Notes: generated by a model from the letters alone, not told the origin. A DNA stretch of 11,695 nt from Ruminococcus sp. (GCA_024697705.1 JAILFF010000050.1:1-11695); one strand, 5' to 3'. Counted from the stretch's first letter, positions 1 to 6,791 are shown. Numbers and translations are program-made.

Positions 1-2
1 GG

Positions 3-482
3 GAAGTAATACAAATAGAAATCGATGACCCGAACAACCGTACTTTCGATGATGTTATTCATGCGCTTTGGGAGCATTACAATGTGGAATGCAGGGTCGC
101 GGGGAATACGGTGTCGTACCGTCACCCGCAGAATTTGAATAAGAATGGAGAACCGGTTTCGGTTAGCGGAAGTAAATTAGGAGATTTGTACACGAGGAAG
201 GGGAGAGAATATGAGCTTACCAAGAAATCAAGAGATCACGCCGCAGCAGCAGCTTTCGGGACTGTGGGAGAACGTGCTGCGGCTGAAAGCAGAGGAACGA
301 CAGGACGCGGAGGACAAGTACCAGACCGCGCTGCTGCTCGCGACGGTGGACAAGATGTGCGCGGTATTGACGGATTTTATGAAAGATACGCAGACCGAGC
401 TGTGGAAGATGAACGAGAATCAACTGAAGCTGCTCGACGTTCAGGAGCAGTACCGTCAAAGTGTAAGAAAAGACGCCGCTAA
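3..482 (+). CDS. C-terminal part of a mobilization relaxase (5' end outside window)
   Basis: The frame is open from the window edge. The first ~70 residues (IEIDDPNNRTFDDVIHALWE, then GSKLGDLYTRKG and REYELTKK) read like the C-terminus of Firmicute relaxases of the MobA/VirD2 type, which nick oriT and pilot the strand during conjugation. The nuclease domain with its Tyr/His motifs lies upstream and cannot be seen. Downstream come the coiled-coil gene, TnpW and a serine recombinase, a usual mobilization/excision order. The relaxase-like reading fades near codon 70. The remaining ~83 codons are Ala/Arg/Gly-rich and overlap the next gene in another frame, so this tail is probably a shadow reading made when the original stop was lost. 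The assignment rests on recalled family resemblance. Confidence 0.55.
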   Translation, partial: EVIQIEIDDPNNRTFDDVIHALWEHYNVECRVAGNTVSYRHPQNLNKNGEPVSVSGSKLGDLYTRKGREYELTKKSRDHAAAAAFGTVGERAAAESRGTTGRGGQVPDRAAARDGGQDVRGIDGFYERYADRAVEDERESTEAARRSGAVPSKCKKRRR

Positions 483-615
483 GGTGCTGAACGATAATCT
501 GAACAACATCATTAAGCAGCAAAATGAGATGTTTGACAAGCTGCTGGAACACAACAAGACCGCCGTTTCGGAGATGGAAACGGCGGTGGAGAAAAGTGCC
601 GAAAAGCTGAATTAG
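211..615 (+). CDS. Coiled-coil mobilization-associated protein, stopped by amber codon before its membrane anchor
   Basis: The 134-residue product is rich in Glu, Lys, Gln and Asn, with heptad-like helices over about residues 25-130 (for example LLDVQEQYRQSV and NNIIKQQNEMFDKLLEHNK), suggesting a long coiled coil. The ATG follows a good purine-rich site (AGGGGAG) about 8 bases upstream and overlaps the relaxase reading frame. I do not know a named family. Its place between relaxase and TnpW suggests a relaxosome or transfer accessory role, which is inference. The TAG at 613-615 is followed in the same frame by 34 sense codons encoding a membrane helix up to TAA at 720. The ancestral product was therefore probably about 169 residues with a C-terminal tail anchor, and this gene may be a point-mutated pseudogene or an amber-suppressed one. 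Confidence 0.65.
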   Translation: MSLPRNQEITPQQQLSGLWENVLRLKAEERQDAEDKYQTALLLATVDKMCAVLTDFMKDTQTELWKMNENQLKLLDVQEQYRQSVRKDAAKVLNDNLNNIIKQQNEMFDKLLEHNKTAVSEMETAVEKSAEKLN

Positions 616-720
616 GCTACTCACGCTTCAACTATCGTGGGGCTGTGGTACAGTCTTGCGCCTGTCGCTGTGATTGTGCAGACGGTTATTATGGTGTGGC
701 AGCTTTTTCGTGGATTGTAA
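616..720 (+). other. In-frame continuation encoding a membrane anchor beyond the amber stop
   Basis: Directly after TAG (613-615), the same frame reads 34 codons ending in TAA at 718-720. It begins ATHASTIVGLWYSL and continues through APVAVIVQTVIMVWQLF to RGL. This is one hydrophobic segment of roughly 20 residues with a flanking Arg, a convincing single membrane helix. The lack of any intervening stop and the membrane-helix composition point to the original C-terminus of the upstream coiled-coil gene. No start codon with a ribosome site is seen here, so independent translation is unlikely. Confidence 0.7.
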
Positions 721-820
721 AGTGCTTGAAGATATAAAAAATCTCAGAATTGGGGTGATTTGCAATGTTTTATTGTATGTTAATTCGGATATAAATAAAT
801 ATTTTGGAAGGGATGATAGA

Positions 821-985
821 TTGAATAGAAAGACAACGGAACAAACAGAGAAAATGAAACCGATAGAGCGTAAGATCACTATCGGAAATATGACATGTAT
901 TGTGGTGTCGCATTTCAGCGAGACCTCGACCGATACTGCGGAGGATAAGATAGAGAGACTTATAAAGAGAGATATCAAAGGATAG
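821..985 (+). CDS. tnpW: TnpW-like small transposon protein
   Basis: A 54-residue product whose conserved part reads KPIERKITIGNMTCIVVSHF, then SETSTDTAEDKIERLIKRDI. The SHFSETxxxTAEDKIxRLIK signature is that of TnpW-family proteins first named in Tn4451/Tn4453-type clostridial elements; their biochemical role is unsettled. I chose TTG at 821 because GGAAGGGA lies 8 or so bases upstream. ATG at 854 is in frame, but it has only GAG/AAA-rich sequence before it and would remove only the divergent N-terminus. An open frame reaches back to 674 but has no ribosome site and an unlike composition. It sits 93 bases before the serine recombinase, matching the adjacency of tnpW and tnpX expected in a circularised element or in related integrated elements. 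Confidence 0.75.
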   Translation: MNRKTTEQTEKMKPIERKITIGNMTCIVVSHFSETSTDTAEDKIERLIKRDIKG

Positions 986-1013
986 CGATTTCCTGAAATT
1001 AATAAAATATGTG

Positions 1014-1042
1014 TAGACAGCCGAAACGATCTATGATATAAT
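1014..1042 (+). promoter_or_regulatory. Promoter of the serine recombinase
   Basis: The -35 is TAGACA (1014-1019, five of six), the spacer is 17 bp, and the -10 is TATAAT (1037-1042, six of six). It lies 36 bases before the recombinase ATG. The whole element is covered by an imperfect inverted repeat (1017-1063), so a protein bound there would directly block or gate transcription. Confidence 0.8.
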
Positions 1043-1063
1043 ATATATGATCGATTTGGCTGT
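1017..1063. repeat. 15-bp imperfect inverted repeat around the recombinase -10 (operator or att candidate)
   Basis: The left arm ACAGCCGAAACGATC (1017-1031) and right arm GATCGATTTGGCTGT (1049-1063) are reverse complements at 13 of 15 positions. They are separated by 17 bp that hold the TATAAT. The symmetric 47-bp span is the size of a large-serine-recombinase attachment site and equally fits an autoregulatory operator. Position upstream of a recombinase gene fits either; the sequence alone does not decide. Confidence 0.7.
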
Positions 1064-1078
1064 CGGAAAGGAGTTAGA

Positions 1079-2677
1079 ATGACACAGCCAAACAAAATAA
1101 CTGCACTTTATTGCAGACTTTCACAGGACGACGCTAATCTCGGCGAGTCCAACAGCATTACGAATCAGAAGAAAATGCTTGAAAAATATGCATCAGATAA
1201 CGGCTTCGGGAATTGCAGGTTTTATGTTGACGACGGGTACAGCGGTATCAGTTTCGATAACCGTCCTGCGTTCAGGAAAATGTATTCGGAGATCGAAAAG
1301 GGTAATGTCGGAATTGTGATAACAAAAGACCTCTCGCGTTTCGGCAGAAATTATCTGCTTGTCGGTCAGTATCTTCAGATCATTTTTCCGCAGTATGGTG
1401 TGAGATATATCGCGGTAAACGATAATGTTGATACCATTCAGGGCGATGATGAATTTACCGAGTTGAGGTCGCTATTTAATGAGTGGTACGTTCGTGATTG
1501 CAGTAAAAAAATAAAAGCCGTGAAACTTGCTCAGGTTATGCGCGGCGAGAGGGTGAACGGGTCTGTTCCCTACGGGTATATGCTTTCACCCGATGAAAAA
1601 AATCGGCTTATTGTCGATGAAAGGTTCGCGCCAGCAATACGGGATATGTTCAAAATGTACGCCGGGGGAGACGGCATGATAAGCATTATACGTCACCTGA
1701 AAGCGTGCAGGTTCCCGAAGCCTGCGGTGATGAAGAAGCTGCAAAACGATCCGGATTTTGACGTTTCGGCGGTTGCCGATCCTTACGTCTGGTGCAAGCG
1801 CTCTATCAGTATAATACTCGATAATCCCGTTTATTTGGGGAATACATACACTCACAGGTCGGGCAAGGCTTCATACAGATCGAATAAGAAGATCGTGTAT
1901 CCGCCGGAGCAGCAGTTTGTGTTTCCGAACACACATGAGCCGCTTGTTGCCCTTGAAACATGGGAAACCGTTCAGCGCAGAAAGGCTGACCGTCCAAAAG
2001 TCAGCAAGAAACACGAAGTGGACAGCTTTTCGGGACTTCTGTTCTGCGGGGACTGCGGCACGAGAATGTCAGTCCACCGCGATAACAGAAGATCAAGAAT
2101 ATATTACACCTGCGAGGGCTACCGTTCGCGCAAAGAGCGTTCCGACCAATGCACCACGCACAGCATCAACAAGAAGATCGTCGAAGCAGTTGTGCTTGAC
2201 GACCTTATAAGGGTAACGTTCGAGGCAAAGCAGCATCGTGACAGGTTTATAGAGGTATGCAGGGCAAACTCAACTTCTGCAACAAAGAAGGAGCAAGCTG
2301 CCAAAAAGCGTGAATTGACCAAAGCCGAGAAGCGTCTTGCCGAAGTCAAAAAACTGTTCGTGAAAATATATGAGGACAACGCTCTCGGAAAGCTGCCCGA
2401 TGATGATTACGCTCTTCTCTCCGAAACCTACAAAACCGAACAGGCACAGCTTGAGCAGACTGTCAATGAACTTTCGGCAGCGCTTGAACAGATCAGAAAC
2501 GATGAAGAAAACACCGGGCGTTTCCTGAAGATCGTGGACAAGTACACCGACATCACCGAGCTTACCTACGATCTTCTCAGAGATTTCATTGATAAGAGTT
2601 ACATCTACGAAAAGGACAAGGTAAACAAAACACGCAGGATCGAGATATTCTATAACTTTGTGGGGAATATCTCGTAA
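1079..2677 (+). CDS. Large serine recombinase (TnpX-like site-specific recombinase)
   Basis: The 532-residue product catalyses excision and integration of a mobile element through a 5'-phosphoserine intermediate. The resolvase domain spans about residues 6-155, with nucleophile Ser15 in ALYCRLSQDD, then DDGYSGISFDNRPAF and VITKDLSRFGRNYL with the catalytic arginines. The recombinase domain follows (NGSVPYGYMLSP to about residue 300). A zinc ribbon uses Cys323, Cys326, Cys345 and Cys358. A long Lys/Glu coiled coil runs from about 395 to 475, and a C-terminal DUF4368-like tail ends with IEIFYNF. Length and all motifs look intact. The ATG is preceded by AAGGAG at 1068-1073 and the promoter at 1014-1042. 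Nothing of the mobile element is recognised after its stop, consistent with this gene lying at the element's right end. Confidence 0.93.
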   Translation: MTQPNKITALYCRLSQDDANLGESNSITNQKKMLEKYASDNGFGNCRFYVDDGYSGISFDNRPAFRKMYSEIEKGNVGIVITKDLSRFGRNYLLVGQYLQIIFPQYGVRYIAVNDNVDTIQGDDEFTELRSLFNEWYVRDCSKKIKAVKLAQVMRGERVNGSVPYGYMLSPDEKNRLIVDERFAPAIRDMFKMYAGGDGMISIIRHLKACRFPKPAVMKKLQNDPDFDVSAVADPYVWCKRSISIILDNPVYLGNTYTHRSGKASYRSNKKIVYPPEQQFVFPNTHEPLVALETWETVQRRKADRPKVSKKHEVDSFSGLLFCGDCGTRMSVHRDNRRSRIYYTCEGYRSRKERSDQCTTHSINKKIVEAVVLDDLIRVTFEAKQHRDRFIEVCRANSTSATKKEQAAKKRELTKAEKRLAEVKKLFVKIYEDNALGKLPDDDYALLSETYKTEQAQLEQTVNELSAALEQIRNDEENTGRFLKIVDKYTDITELTYDLLRDFIDKSYIYEKDKVNKTRRIEIFYNFVGNIS

Positions 2678-2693
2678 ATTGGTGTACGCAGTG

Positions 2694-2759
2694 GGCTGCC
2701 TTCTGAAGAAGGGTTCTCCCCTGCACGAGCTTGCCGGCATTAACATAGTTAATGCAGCC
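2694..2759. repeat. Nested inverted repeats after the recombinase (possible element end)
   Basis: A perfect inverted repeat GCATTAAC/GTTAATGC with a 3-base loop occupies 2737-2755. An outer pair, GGCTGC (2694-2699) with GCAGCC (2754-2759), and GAAGGG just inside with CCCTTC at 2763-2768, could pair alternatively. No T-run follows the inner palindrome, so it is a poor intrinsic terminator. Its position directly after the recombinase makes it a candidate attachment site or element boundary. No copy was found elsewhere in the window. Confidence 0.5.
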
Positions 2760-2797
2760 AACCCCTTCCTAAGACTTTTGTTTTGCCCTCGCTTTGC

Positions 2798-2813
2798 GTA
2801 AATGCTCATTTAC
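2798..2813. repeat. Short perfect palindrome between convergent genes
   Basis: GTAAATG and CATTTAC pair perfectly around a 2-base centre. A T-containing but interrupted stretch (ATTTAATATTT) follows on the plus strand, so it might weakly end recombinase transcription. It lies 10 bases past the stop of the leftward channel gene. Confidence 0.4.
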
Positions 2814-2823
2814 ATTTAATATT

Positions 2824-3330
2824 TCACCATACCCCGAGCAGCATCATCACGCCGGGTATCCACGCGGTCGCTATGCCCTCGATGATTTGCAGGCACGGCG
2901 CGAAATTTCCCAAATTTTTTTTCAAAAGATCGGTCACGAGCGATGTTCCCCAAATAACAGCCCATGCCCACCATATCGCCGCCCAGCGCCAATCGGGTGA
3001 AATGCCGAGCGCCGTACTGCCCGTCACGCCCTCGACAAAACCGAACACGACCGCGTTTATCGCTACGAATGTCGAAAATACGGCGAATGGCTTCGGGTCA
3101 AGCCCGAAAATGTTGTTGACCGCGACGAACAGATAAGTAAAGCAGAACAAGAGTCCCGTCCCCGCAGCGTACCAATCGCCGTGAATAAGATTCAGAAAAT
3201 TGATGAACAGCGACAGCCCGCCCACGAAAATATTCATCACGTCGGCGGCTTTCGGCGGTATCTTCATCAATGTACACGTGCCGTTGTTGATAAGTACGAT
3301 CCCGACGAAAAGAAGGCAAACTCCGAGCAT
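2824..3330 (-). CDS. AmiS/UreI-family urea or amide channel
   Basis: A 168-residue, almost wholly hydrophobic protein with about six membrane helices. Family-typical stretches are VMNIFVGGLSLFINFL, GDWYAAGTGLLFCFTYLFVA followed by NNIFGLDPKPF, VFSTFVAINAVVFGF, and the C-terminal IATAWIPGVMMLLGVW. The family includes the proton-gated urea channel UreI of Helicobacter and the amide-linked AmiS; they pass urea or short amides across the inner membrane. I chose ATG at 3328-3330 because the frame's upstream extension begins inside the promoter -35 and cannot be transcribed. The ribosome site is weak (GAAG about 11 bases away). Length matches AmiS (about 170) more than H. pylori UreI (195). No urease or amidase gene lies in the window, so the substrate is inferred from the family only. 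Confidence 0.88.
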   Translation of the reverse strand: MLGVCLLFVGIVLINNGTCTLMKIPPKAADVMNIFVGGLSLFINFLNLIHGDWYAAGTGLLFCFTYLFVAVNNIFGLDPKPFAVFSTFVAINAVVFGFVEGVTGSTALGISPDWRWAAIWWAWAVIWGTSLVTDLLKKNLGNFAPCLQIIEGIATAWIPGVMMLLGVW

Positions 3331-3379
3331 AAAAGCATCATCTTCATTTGCTGATTTTTTCTTTAACGGTATATTCTCA

Positions 3380-3408
3380 ATTATACCACAGATGATCGGA
3401 AAAATCAA
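3380..3408 (-). promoter_or_regulatory. Promoter of the AmiS/UreI-like gene
   Basis: Read on the minus strand: TTGATT (3403-3408), 17-bp spacer, TATAAT (3380-3385) with TGTGG before it, giving an extended -10. Start of transcription should fall near 3373, leaving a leader of about 40 bases. Confidence 0.85.
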
Positions 3409-3614
3409 CGGAAAATGAAAGCGAAGTCCTCATACCGCGGTCATGTCTATATTGTGAAACAAAAACGATAAAAAACGACTTGACGATATCAGAAAATACC
3501 AATGATATTTTTAATTCTCCGAGATATAATATTACTGCAAGCCCGGAACGACCGAAAGCGGACGCGGCAGCCGCCGCCAAGCTTTACGGTTCAAGGAAAG
3601 AAAGGAAGATAAAA

Positions 3615-3863
3615 ATGAAAGGTATCACAACTCCCGAAGGCAGACAGACTCTTGAAAGATTCAAGATGGAGGCGGCAAATGAGGTCGGTGTAAACCTTAA
3701 AAACGGCTACAACGGCGATCTTACCTCCCGCGAGGCAGGCTCGGTCGGCGGACAGATGGTCAATATGATGAGTACGGAACAACAATGGAGGTTTGAACGC
3801 GTAAGACCCGTGAATTTAGGGGGAAATGTGATTGTTTACATATCCTGTCAGGTGGGGATATAA
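3615..3863 (+). CDS. Alpha/beta-type small acid-soluble spore protein with unusual C-terminal tail
   Basis: An 82-residue product starting MKGITTPEGRQTLERFKMEA and continuing NEVGVNLKNGYNGDLTSREA, then GSVGGQMV. These are the conserved FKxExANExG and DLTSREAGSVGGxMV blocks of alpha/beta SASPs, which coat and protect DNA in dormant spores. ATG 3615 follows AAAGGAAG with 7-base spacing; the frame is open further upstream, but that part is compositionally odd. After GGQMV the usual ending (KxMIxxxEqxL) is replaced by NMMSTEQQWRFERV and about 18 further residues, suggesting a changed or degraded C-terminus. Family members usually have 60-75 residues. The gene implies a spore-forming host. No clear sigma-G promoter was recognised. 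Confidence 0.8.
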   Translation: MKGITTPEGRQTLERFKMEAANEVGVNLKNGYNGDLTSREAGSVGGQMVNMMSTEQQWRFERVRPVNLGGNVIVYISCQVGI

Positions 3864-3864
3864 T
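3835..3864 (+). promoter_or_regulatory. Promoter overlapping the end of the spore-protein ORF
   Basis: TTTACA (3835-3840, five of six), an 18-bp spacer and TATAAT (3859-3864, six of six). The -10 overlaps the stop codon of the spore-protein ORF. Transcription would start near 3871 and run into the hairpin at 3954-3987, giving a short RNA of roughly 115 bases. Confidence 0.55.
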
Positions 3865-3871
3865 ACAGATT

Positions 3872-3949
3872 ATGTTTCATATTCTTGTATTTTATGGCGT
3901 TTCATTGGTAGAATTGATTTTTTATGATGATATCATGGTTTACAAATAA
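3872..3949 (+). CDS. Hydrophobic 25-residue micro-ORF (or part of a small RNA)
   Basis: The only ATG-started frame in the short predicted transcript encodes MFHILVFYGVSLVELIF, then YDDIMVYK: a hydrophobic stretch of about 17 residues with a charged end. If transcription starts near 3871, the ATG is almost at the 5' end and the message would be essentially leaderless; no Shine-Dalgarno sequence precedes it. It could be a small membrane peptide of the type I toxin kind, but no antisense RNA is evident. It may equally be chance within a noncoding RNA. Confidence 0.3.
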   Translation: MFHILVFYGVSLVELIFYDDIMVYK

Positions 3950-3953
3950 ATCT

Positions 3954-3987
3954 GATGCCGGGACGAGAAGCCTCGGCATTATTTTTG
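3954..3987 (+). terminator. Intrinsic terminator
   Basis: Stem GATGCCG/CGGCATT around a 13-base loop-rich interior, followed by ATTTTTG. It ends the spore-protein or micro-ORF transcript. Confidence 0.7.
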
Positions 3988-4046
3988 TGATGGGCGCGGG
4001 AGTTAAAGAATAATAGACGGAAGTTACGGAAATCCTTCATAAGCCC

Positions 4047-4075
4047 TTGATTAGGACGAAGAATTATGGTATAAT
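4047..4075 (+). promoter_or_regulatory. Promoter of the SNF2/SWIM operon
   Basis: TTGATT (4047-4052), 17-bp spacer, TATAAT (4070-4075) preceded by TATGG (extended -10). The predicted leader is about 100 bases and contains a hairpin, GTGTGC (4088-4093) with GCGCAC (4108-4113). That hairpin has no T-run and is not a terminator. AAGGAG at 4172-4177 is the ribosome site of the first gene. Confidence 0.85.
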
Positions 4076-4184
4076 ATAAAGCGACAAGTGTGCGGTACCG
4101 TTATCCGGCGCACTTTGCTTGCCGAGAAAGTCCGATAAAAAACGATCGGGATAATAAACTGCTTTATCAATAAGGAGCAAACCA

Positions 4185-6779
4185 ATGTCACTTCAATTCA
4201 TATTCACGGAACATTCCTTTTATTTAGATCAGCCTGCGGGAGAGCTGTCGGAGAATGAGGCACAGCAGAGCGAAGCCTTTGCCGCCGATAAGTACAAGGC
4301 TCTTTTTGACATCGGTTCGCAGGCGGCGGAAAAGGGCGAGAGCCCCTCGATGGCGTTTCTGCGGCTGATAAGCGAAAAATACCTCGACCTGCTGACTTCC
4401 GGACCCGAACTGGAGCTGCTTCGGGAGAATGCTACGGCAGAGCTTTCCGACGATACCGCCGACGAGCTGCTTGCTGCCGTGCCTTACGGCATCGGCACCG
4501 AGTACATAGACAGGGATTGGCTGGCGGGTATATTTGACAGGCTGAACGGCGTTTTCAGCCGCGAGATGAATGACTTTTCGGGTACCGTGGCATTGTTCCT
4601 TGCGGAGAAAAGTCAGCGTCTGCGTGTGCCCGAGCGTATATTCTTTCACCTTGTCGAGAGCCGCGACGAGGACTATCCGTTTGCTTTTCTTGCGACATAC
4701 GCTACCACAGACGAGGACGATCGGGTCAGACATATGCCGCTTTCTTATGCGCTGACCGAGTTCAAGGCAGACCGAGAAAAGCTCGTAACGTTGCTTTCGT
4801 GTCTTAACAAGGTTTCCGAGATATGTCCGCTTATCGGCGGCTTTGTGGAAAGCGGCGAACTGTTCCATCCGCTGCGGCTCACGGCGGAGGAGGCTTACGC
4901 GCTGCTCAAATGCGTTCCCGGGATAGAGGACTGCGGCGTTATGTGCCGTCTGCCCAACTGGTGGAGAAAGCGGCAGTCGGCTGTTTCGCTGAGCGTCAAG
5001 CTTGGCGATAAGAGAGCGTCGATGCTGGGCTTTGAAAGCATAGTGTCTATGCTGCCGCAGCTGACCGTAGGCGGCGAGACGCTCACCAAACGAGAGATCG
5101 AACAGCTGCTCCATCAGACCGAGGGGCTTGCGTTCATCAAGGGCAAGTGGGTCGAGGTCGATCACGAGCGCCTGAAAAAGCTGCTTGCCGAAATGGATAA
5201 GTACGAAGGCGATCTTACGCTGCTTCAGGCGCTTCGCATGGAAAGCGGCATGAGCGGCAAGTCCGACCTTGACGGCGATATCAAGATATCAAACGGAAAA
5301 TGGCTGAACGATATGCTTAAAAACCTGCGGCAGCCGGGCGGTATCAAACCGATCAAGGTCCCCGCGGGGGTAAACGCCGAGCTGCGCCCCTATCAGCAGG
5401 TGGGCTTTAACTGGCTCATGCAGATGAAAAAGACTGGATTCGGCGCTTGTCTTGCGGACGATATGGGTCTCGGAAAGACCTTGCAGATACTCACGTTTCT
5501 CGAAAAGCTGCGCGGCACGGACAAGAACGCCCGCGTGCTGCTGATCGTTCCCGCGTCGCTGCTCGGCAACTGGGAGAACGAAGCTAAAAAATTCACGCCG
5601 AAGATCACCTACACGATTCTCCACGGCAAGACCAAGCAGCAGCTTGAAGCCGAGATCGACGAGAACAAGAGCTTCGTTTACATGACCACCTACGGCATGG
5701 CAGCGCGGACGGACAAGCTTGCCGAAAGAACGTGGGACTGCCTGATACTCGACGAGGCGCAGGCGATCAAGAACCCCGCCACGAAGCAGACAAAGGCGAT
5801 AAAGAAAATACCCGCAAGGCAGCGCATCGCCATGACGGGTACTCCGATAGAAAACGACCTGACGAACTTGTGGTCGCTGTTCGATTTCCTCAACAAGGGA
5901 CTTCTCGGAAGCTCGGCGGAATTCCGCGATTTTTCGGGCTCGCTCGACACCGACAAGAACGGTTATCGGAAGCTCAAAGGCATGGTCTCTCCGTTCATTC
6001 TGCGGCGCGTCAAGACCGACAAGAGCGTTATCGCCGACCTGCCCGACAAGCTCGAACAGATCGAATATGTCAGCCTGTCCAAAAAGCAGACGGTGCTTTA
6101 CCGCAAGCAGGTCGCCGAGCTTGAAAAAAAGCTTTCCGACGAGCAGAGCAATATGCAGCGGCGCGGCGCCGTTCTTGCGGCGATACTGAAGCTCAAACAG
6201 ATATGCAACCACCCCGATCAGTTCCTCGGACAAGAAGGCTACGACCCCGCCGACAGCGGCAAGTTTGAAATGCTGAAAAGCATTTGCGAGACGATATACG
6301 AAAAGCGCGAGCGCGTGCTGATTTTCACTCAGTACCGTGAGATAACGGACTATCTCGCGGCTTTCCTCGAAAAGATATTCCACCGCAAGGGGCTTATCAT
6401 TCACGGCGGAGTTCCCGCGAAAAAGCGCAGCAAGCTCGTGGAGGAATTCAACGGCGAAAAGTATGTGCCGTTCATGGTGCTTTCGGTCAAGGCAGGCGGC
6501 ACGGGGCTGAACCTTACGGCGGCGAATCATGTGATACACTTCGACCGTTGGTGGAACCCCGCCGTCGAGGATCAGGCGACCGACAGAGCGTTCCGTATCG
6601 GGCAGAAGAAGAACGTACTGGTGCATAAGCTCGTTTCAAAGGGTACGGTTGAGGAAAAGATCGACGCGCTGATAAACTCTAAACGCGAGCTTGCCGACAA
6701 CATAATCGGCGCAGGCGGCGAGAAGTGGATAACAGAGATGAGCAACAGCGAGCTTTTGAAGCTGCTGCGGCTGGAATAA
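4185..6779 (+). CDS. SNF2-family DEAD-like ATPase (bacterial Swi2/Snf2 helicase, YwqA type)
   Basis: An 864-residue double-stranded-DNA translocase. Residues 1 to about 395 form a divergent N-terminal region; the ATPase core follows. Motif I is DDMGLGKT with Lys431. Motif II is DEAQ at 523-526. Then come MTGTPIENDL, SPFILRRVKTDK, and the second RecA lobe with RVLIFTQY, LSVKAGGTGLNLTAANHVIH, DRWWNPAVEDQATDRAFRIG and Q807. All core motifs are present, so it should be active. Such proteins remodel protein-DNA complexes; the bacterial targets are poorly defined. ATG 4185 has AAGGAG 7 bases upstream. It forms an operon with the SWIM protein, the same pairing as ywqA-ywqB in Bacillus subtilis. A long antisense open frame here is a coding-bias shadow. 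Confidence 0.93.
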   Translation: MSLQFIFTEHSFYLDQPAGELSENEAQQSEAFAADKYKALFDIGSQAAEKGESPSMAFLRLISEKYLDLLTSGPELELLRENATAELSDDTADELLAAVPYGIGTEYIDRDWLAGIFDRLNGVFSREMNDFSGTVALFLAEKSQRLRVPERIFFHLVESRDEDYPFAFLATYATTDEDDRVRHMPLSYALTEFKADREKLVTLLSCLNKVSEICPLIGGFVESGELFHPLRLTAEEAYALLKCVPGIEDCGVMCRLPNWWRKRQSAVSLSVKLGDKRASMLGFESIVSMLPQLTVGGETLTKREIEQLLHQTEGLAFIKGKWVEVDHERLKKLLAEMDKYEGDLTLLQALRMESGMSGKSDLDGDIKISNGKWLNDMLKNLRQPGGIKPIKVPAGVNAELRPYQQVGFNWLMQMKKTGFGACLADDMGLGKTLQILTFLEKLRGTDKNARVLLIVPASLLGNWENEAKKFTPKITYTILHGKTKQQLEAEIDENKSFVYMTTYGMAARTDKLAERTWDCLILDEAQAIKNPATKQTKAIKKIPARQRIAMTGTPIENDLTNLWSLFDFLNKGLLGSSAEFRDFSGSLDTDKNGYRKLKGMVSPFILRRVKTDKSVIADLPDKLEQIEYVSLSKKQTVLYRKQVAELEKKLSDEQSNMQRRGAVLAAILKLKQICNHPDQFLGQEGYDPADSGKFEMLKSICETIYEKRERVLIFTQYREITDYLAAFLEKIFHRKGLIIHGGVPAKKRSKLVEEFNGEKYVPFMVLSVKAGGTGLNLTAANHVIHFDRWWNPAVEDQATDRAFRIGQKKNVLVHKLVSKGTVEEKIDALINSKRELADNIIGAGGEKWITEMSNSELLKLLRLE

Positions 6780-6791
6780 GGAGGCGGCAGA

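Noticed and set aside
628..1095. Antisense 155-codon frame opposite TnpW
   Set aside because: The plus strand encodes the recognisable TnpW signature and a promoter; the antisense product has no family features.
2680..2800. Group II intron end or structural RNA after the recombinase
   Set aside because: Alternative pairings exist, but no domain V-like hairpin or exon-binding arrangement is recognisable.
3331..3408. Upstream TTG start for the AmiS/UreI gene
   Set aside because: The TTG is part of the -35 hexamer and the extension crosses the -10, so it is not in the transcript; the family N-terminus starts at MLGVCLLF.
3480..3614. 45-codon N-terminal extension of the spore protein
   Set aside because: No ribosome site, low-complexity Ala run, and ATG 3615 has a good ribosome site matching the family start.
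5289..6626. Long antisense open frame (445 codons) opposite the SNF2 gene, and a similar one at 4224-5165
   Set aside because: The sense strand has a full set of SNF2 motifs; the antisense products resemble no family and reflect GC-rich third codon positions.
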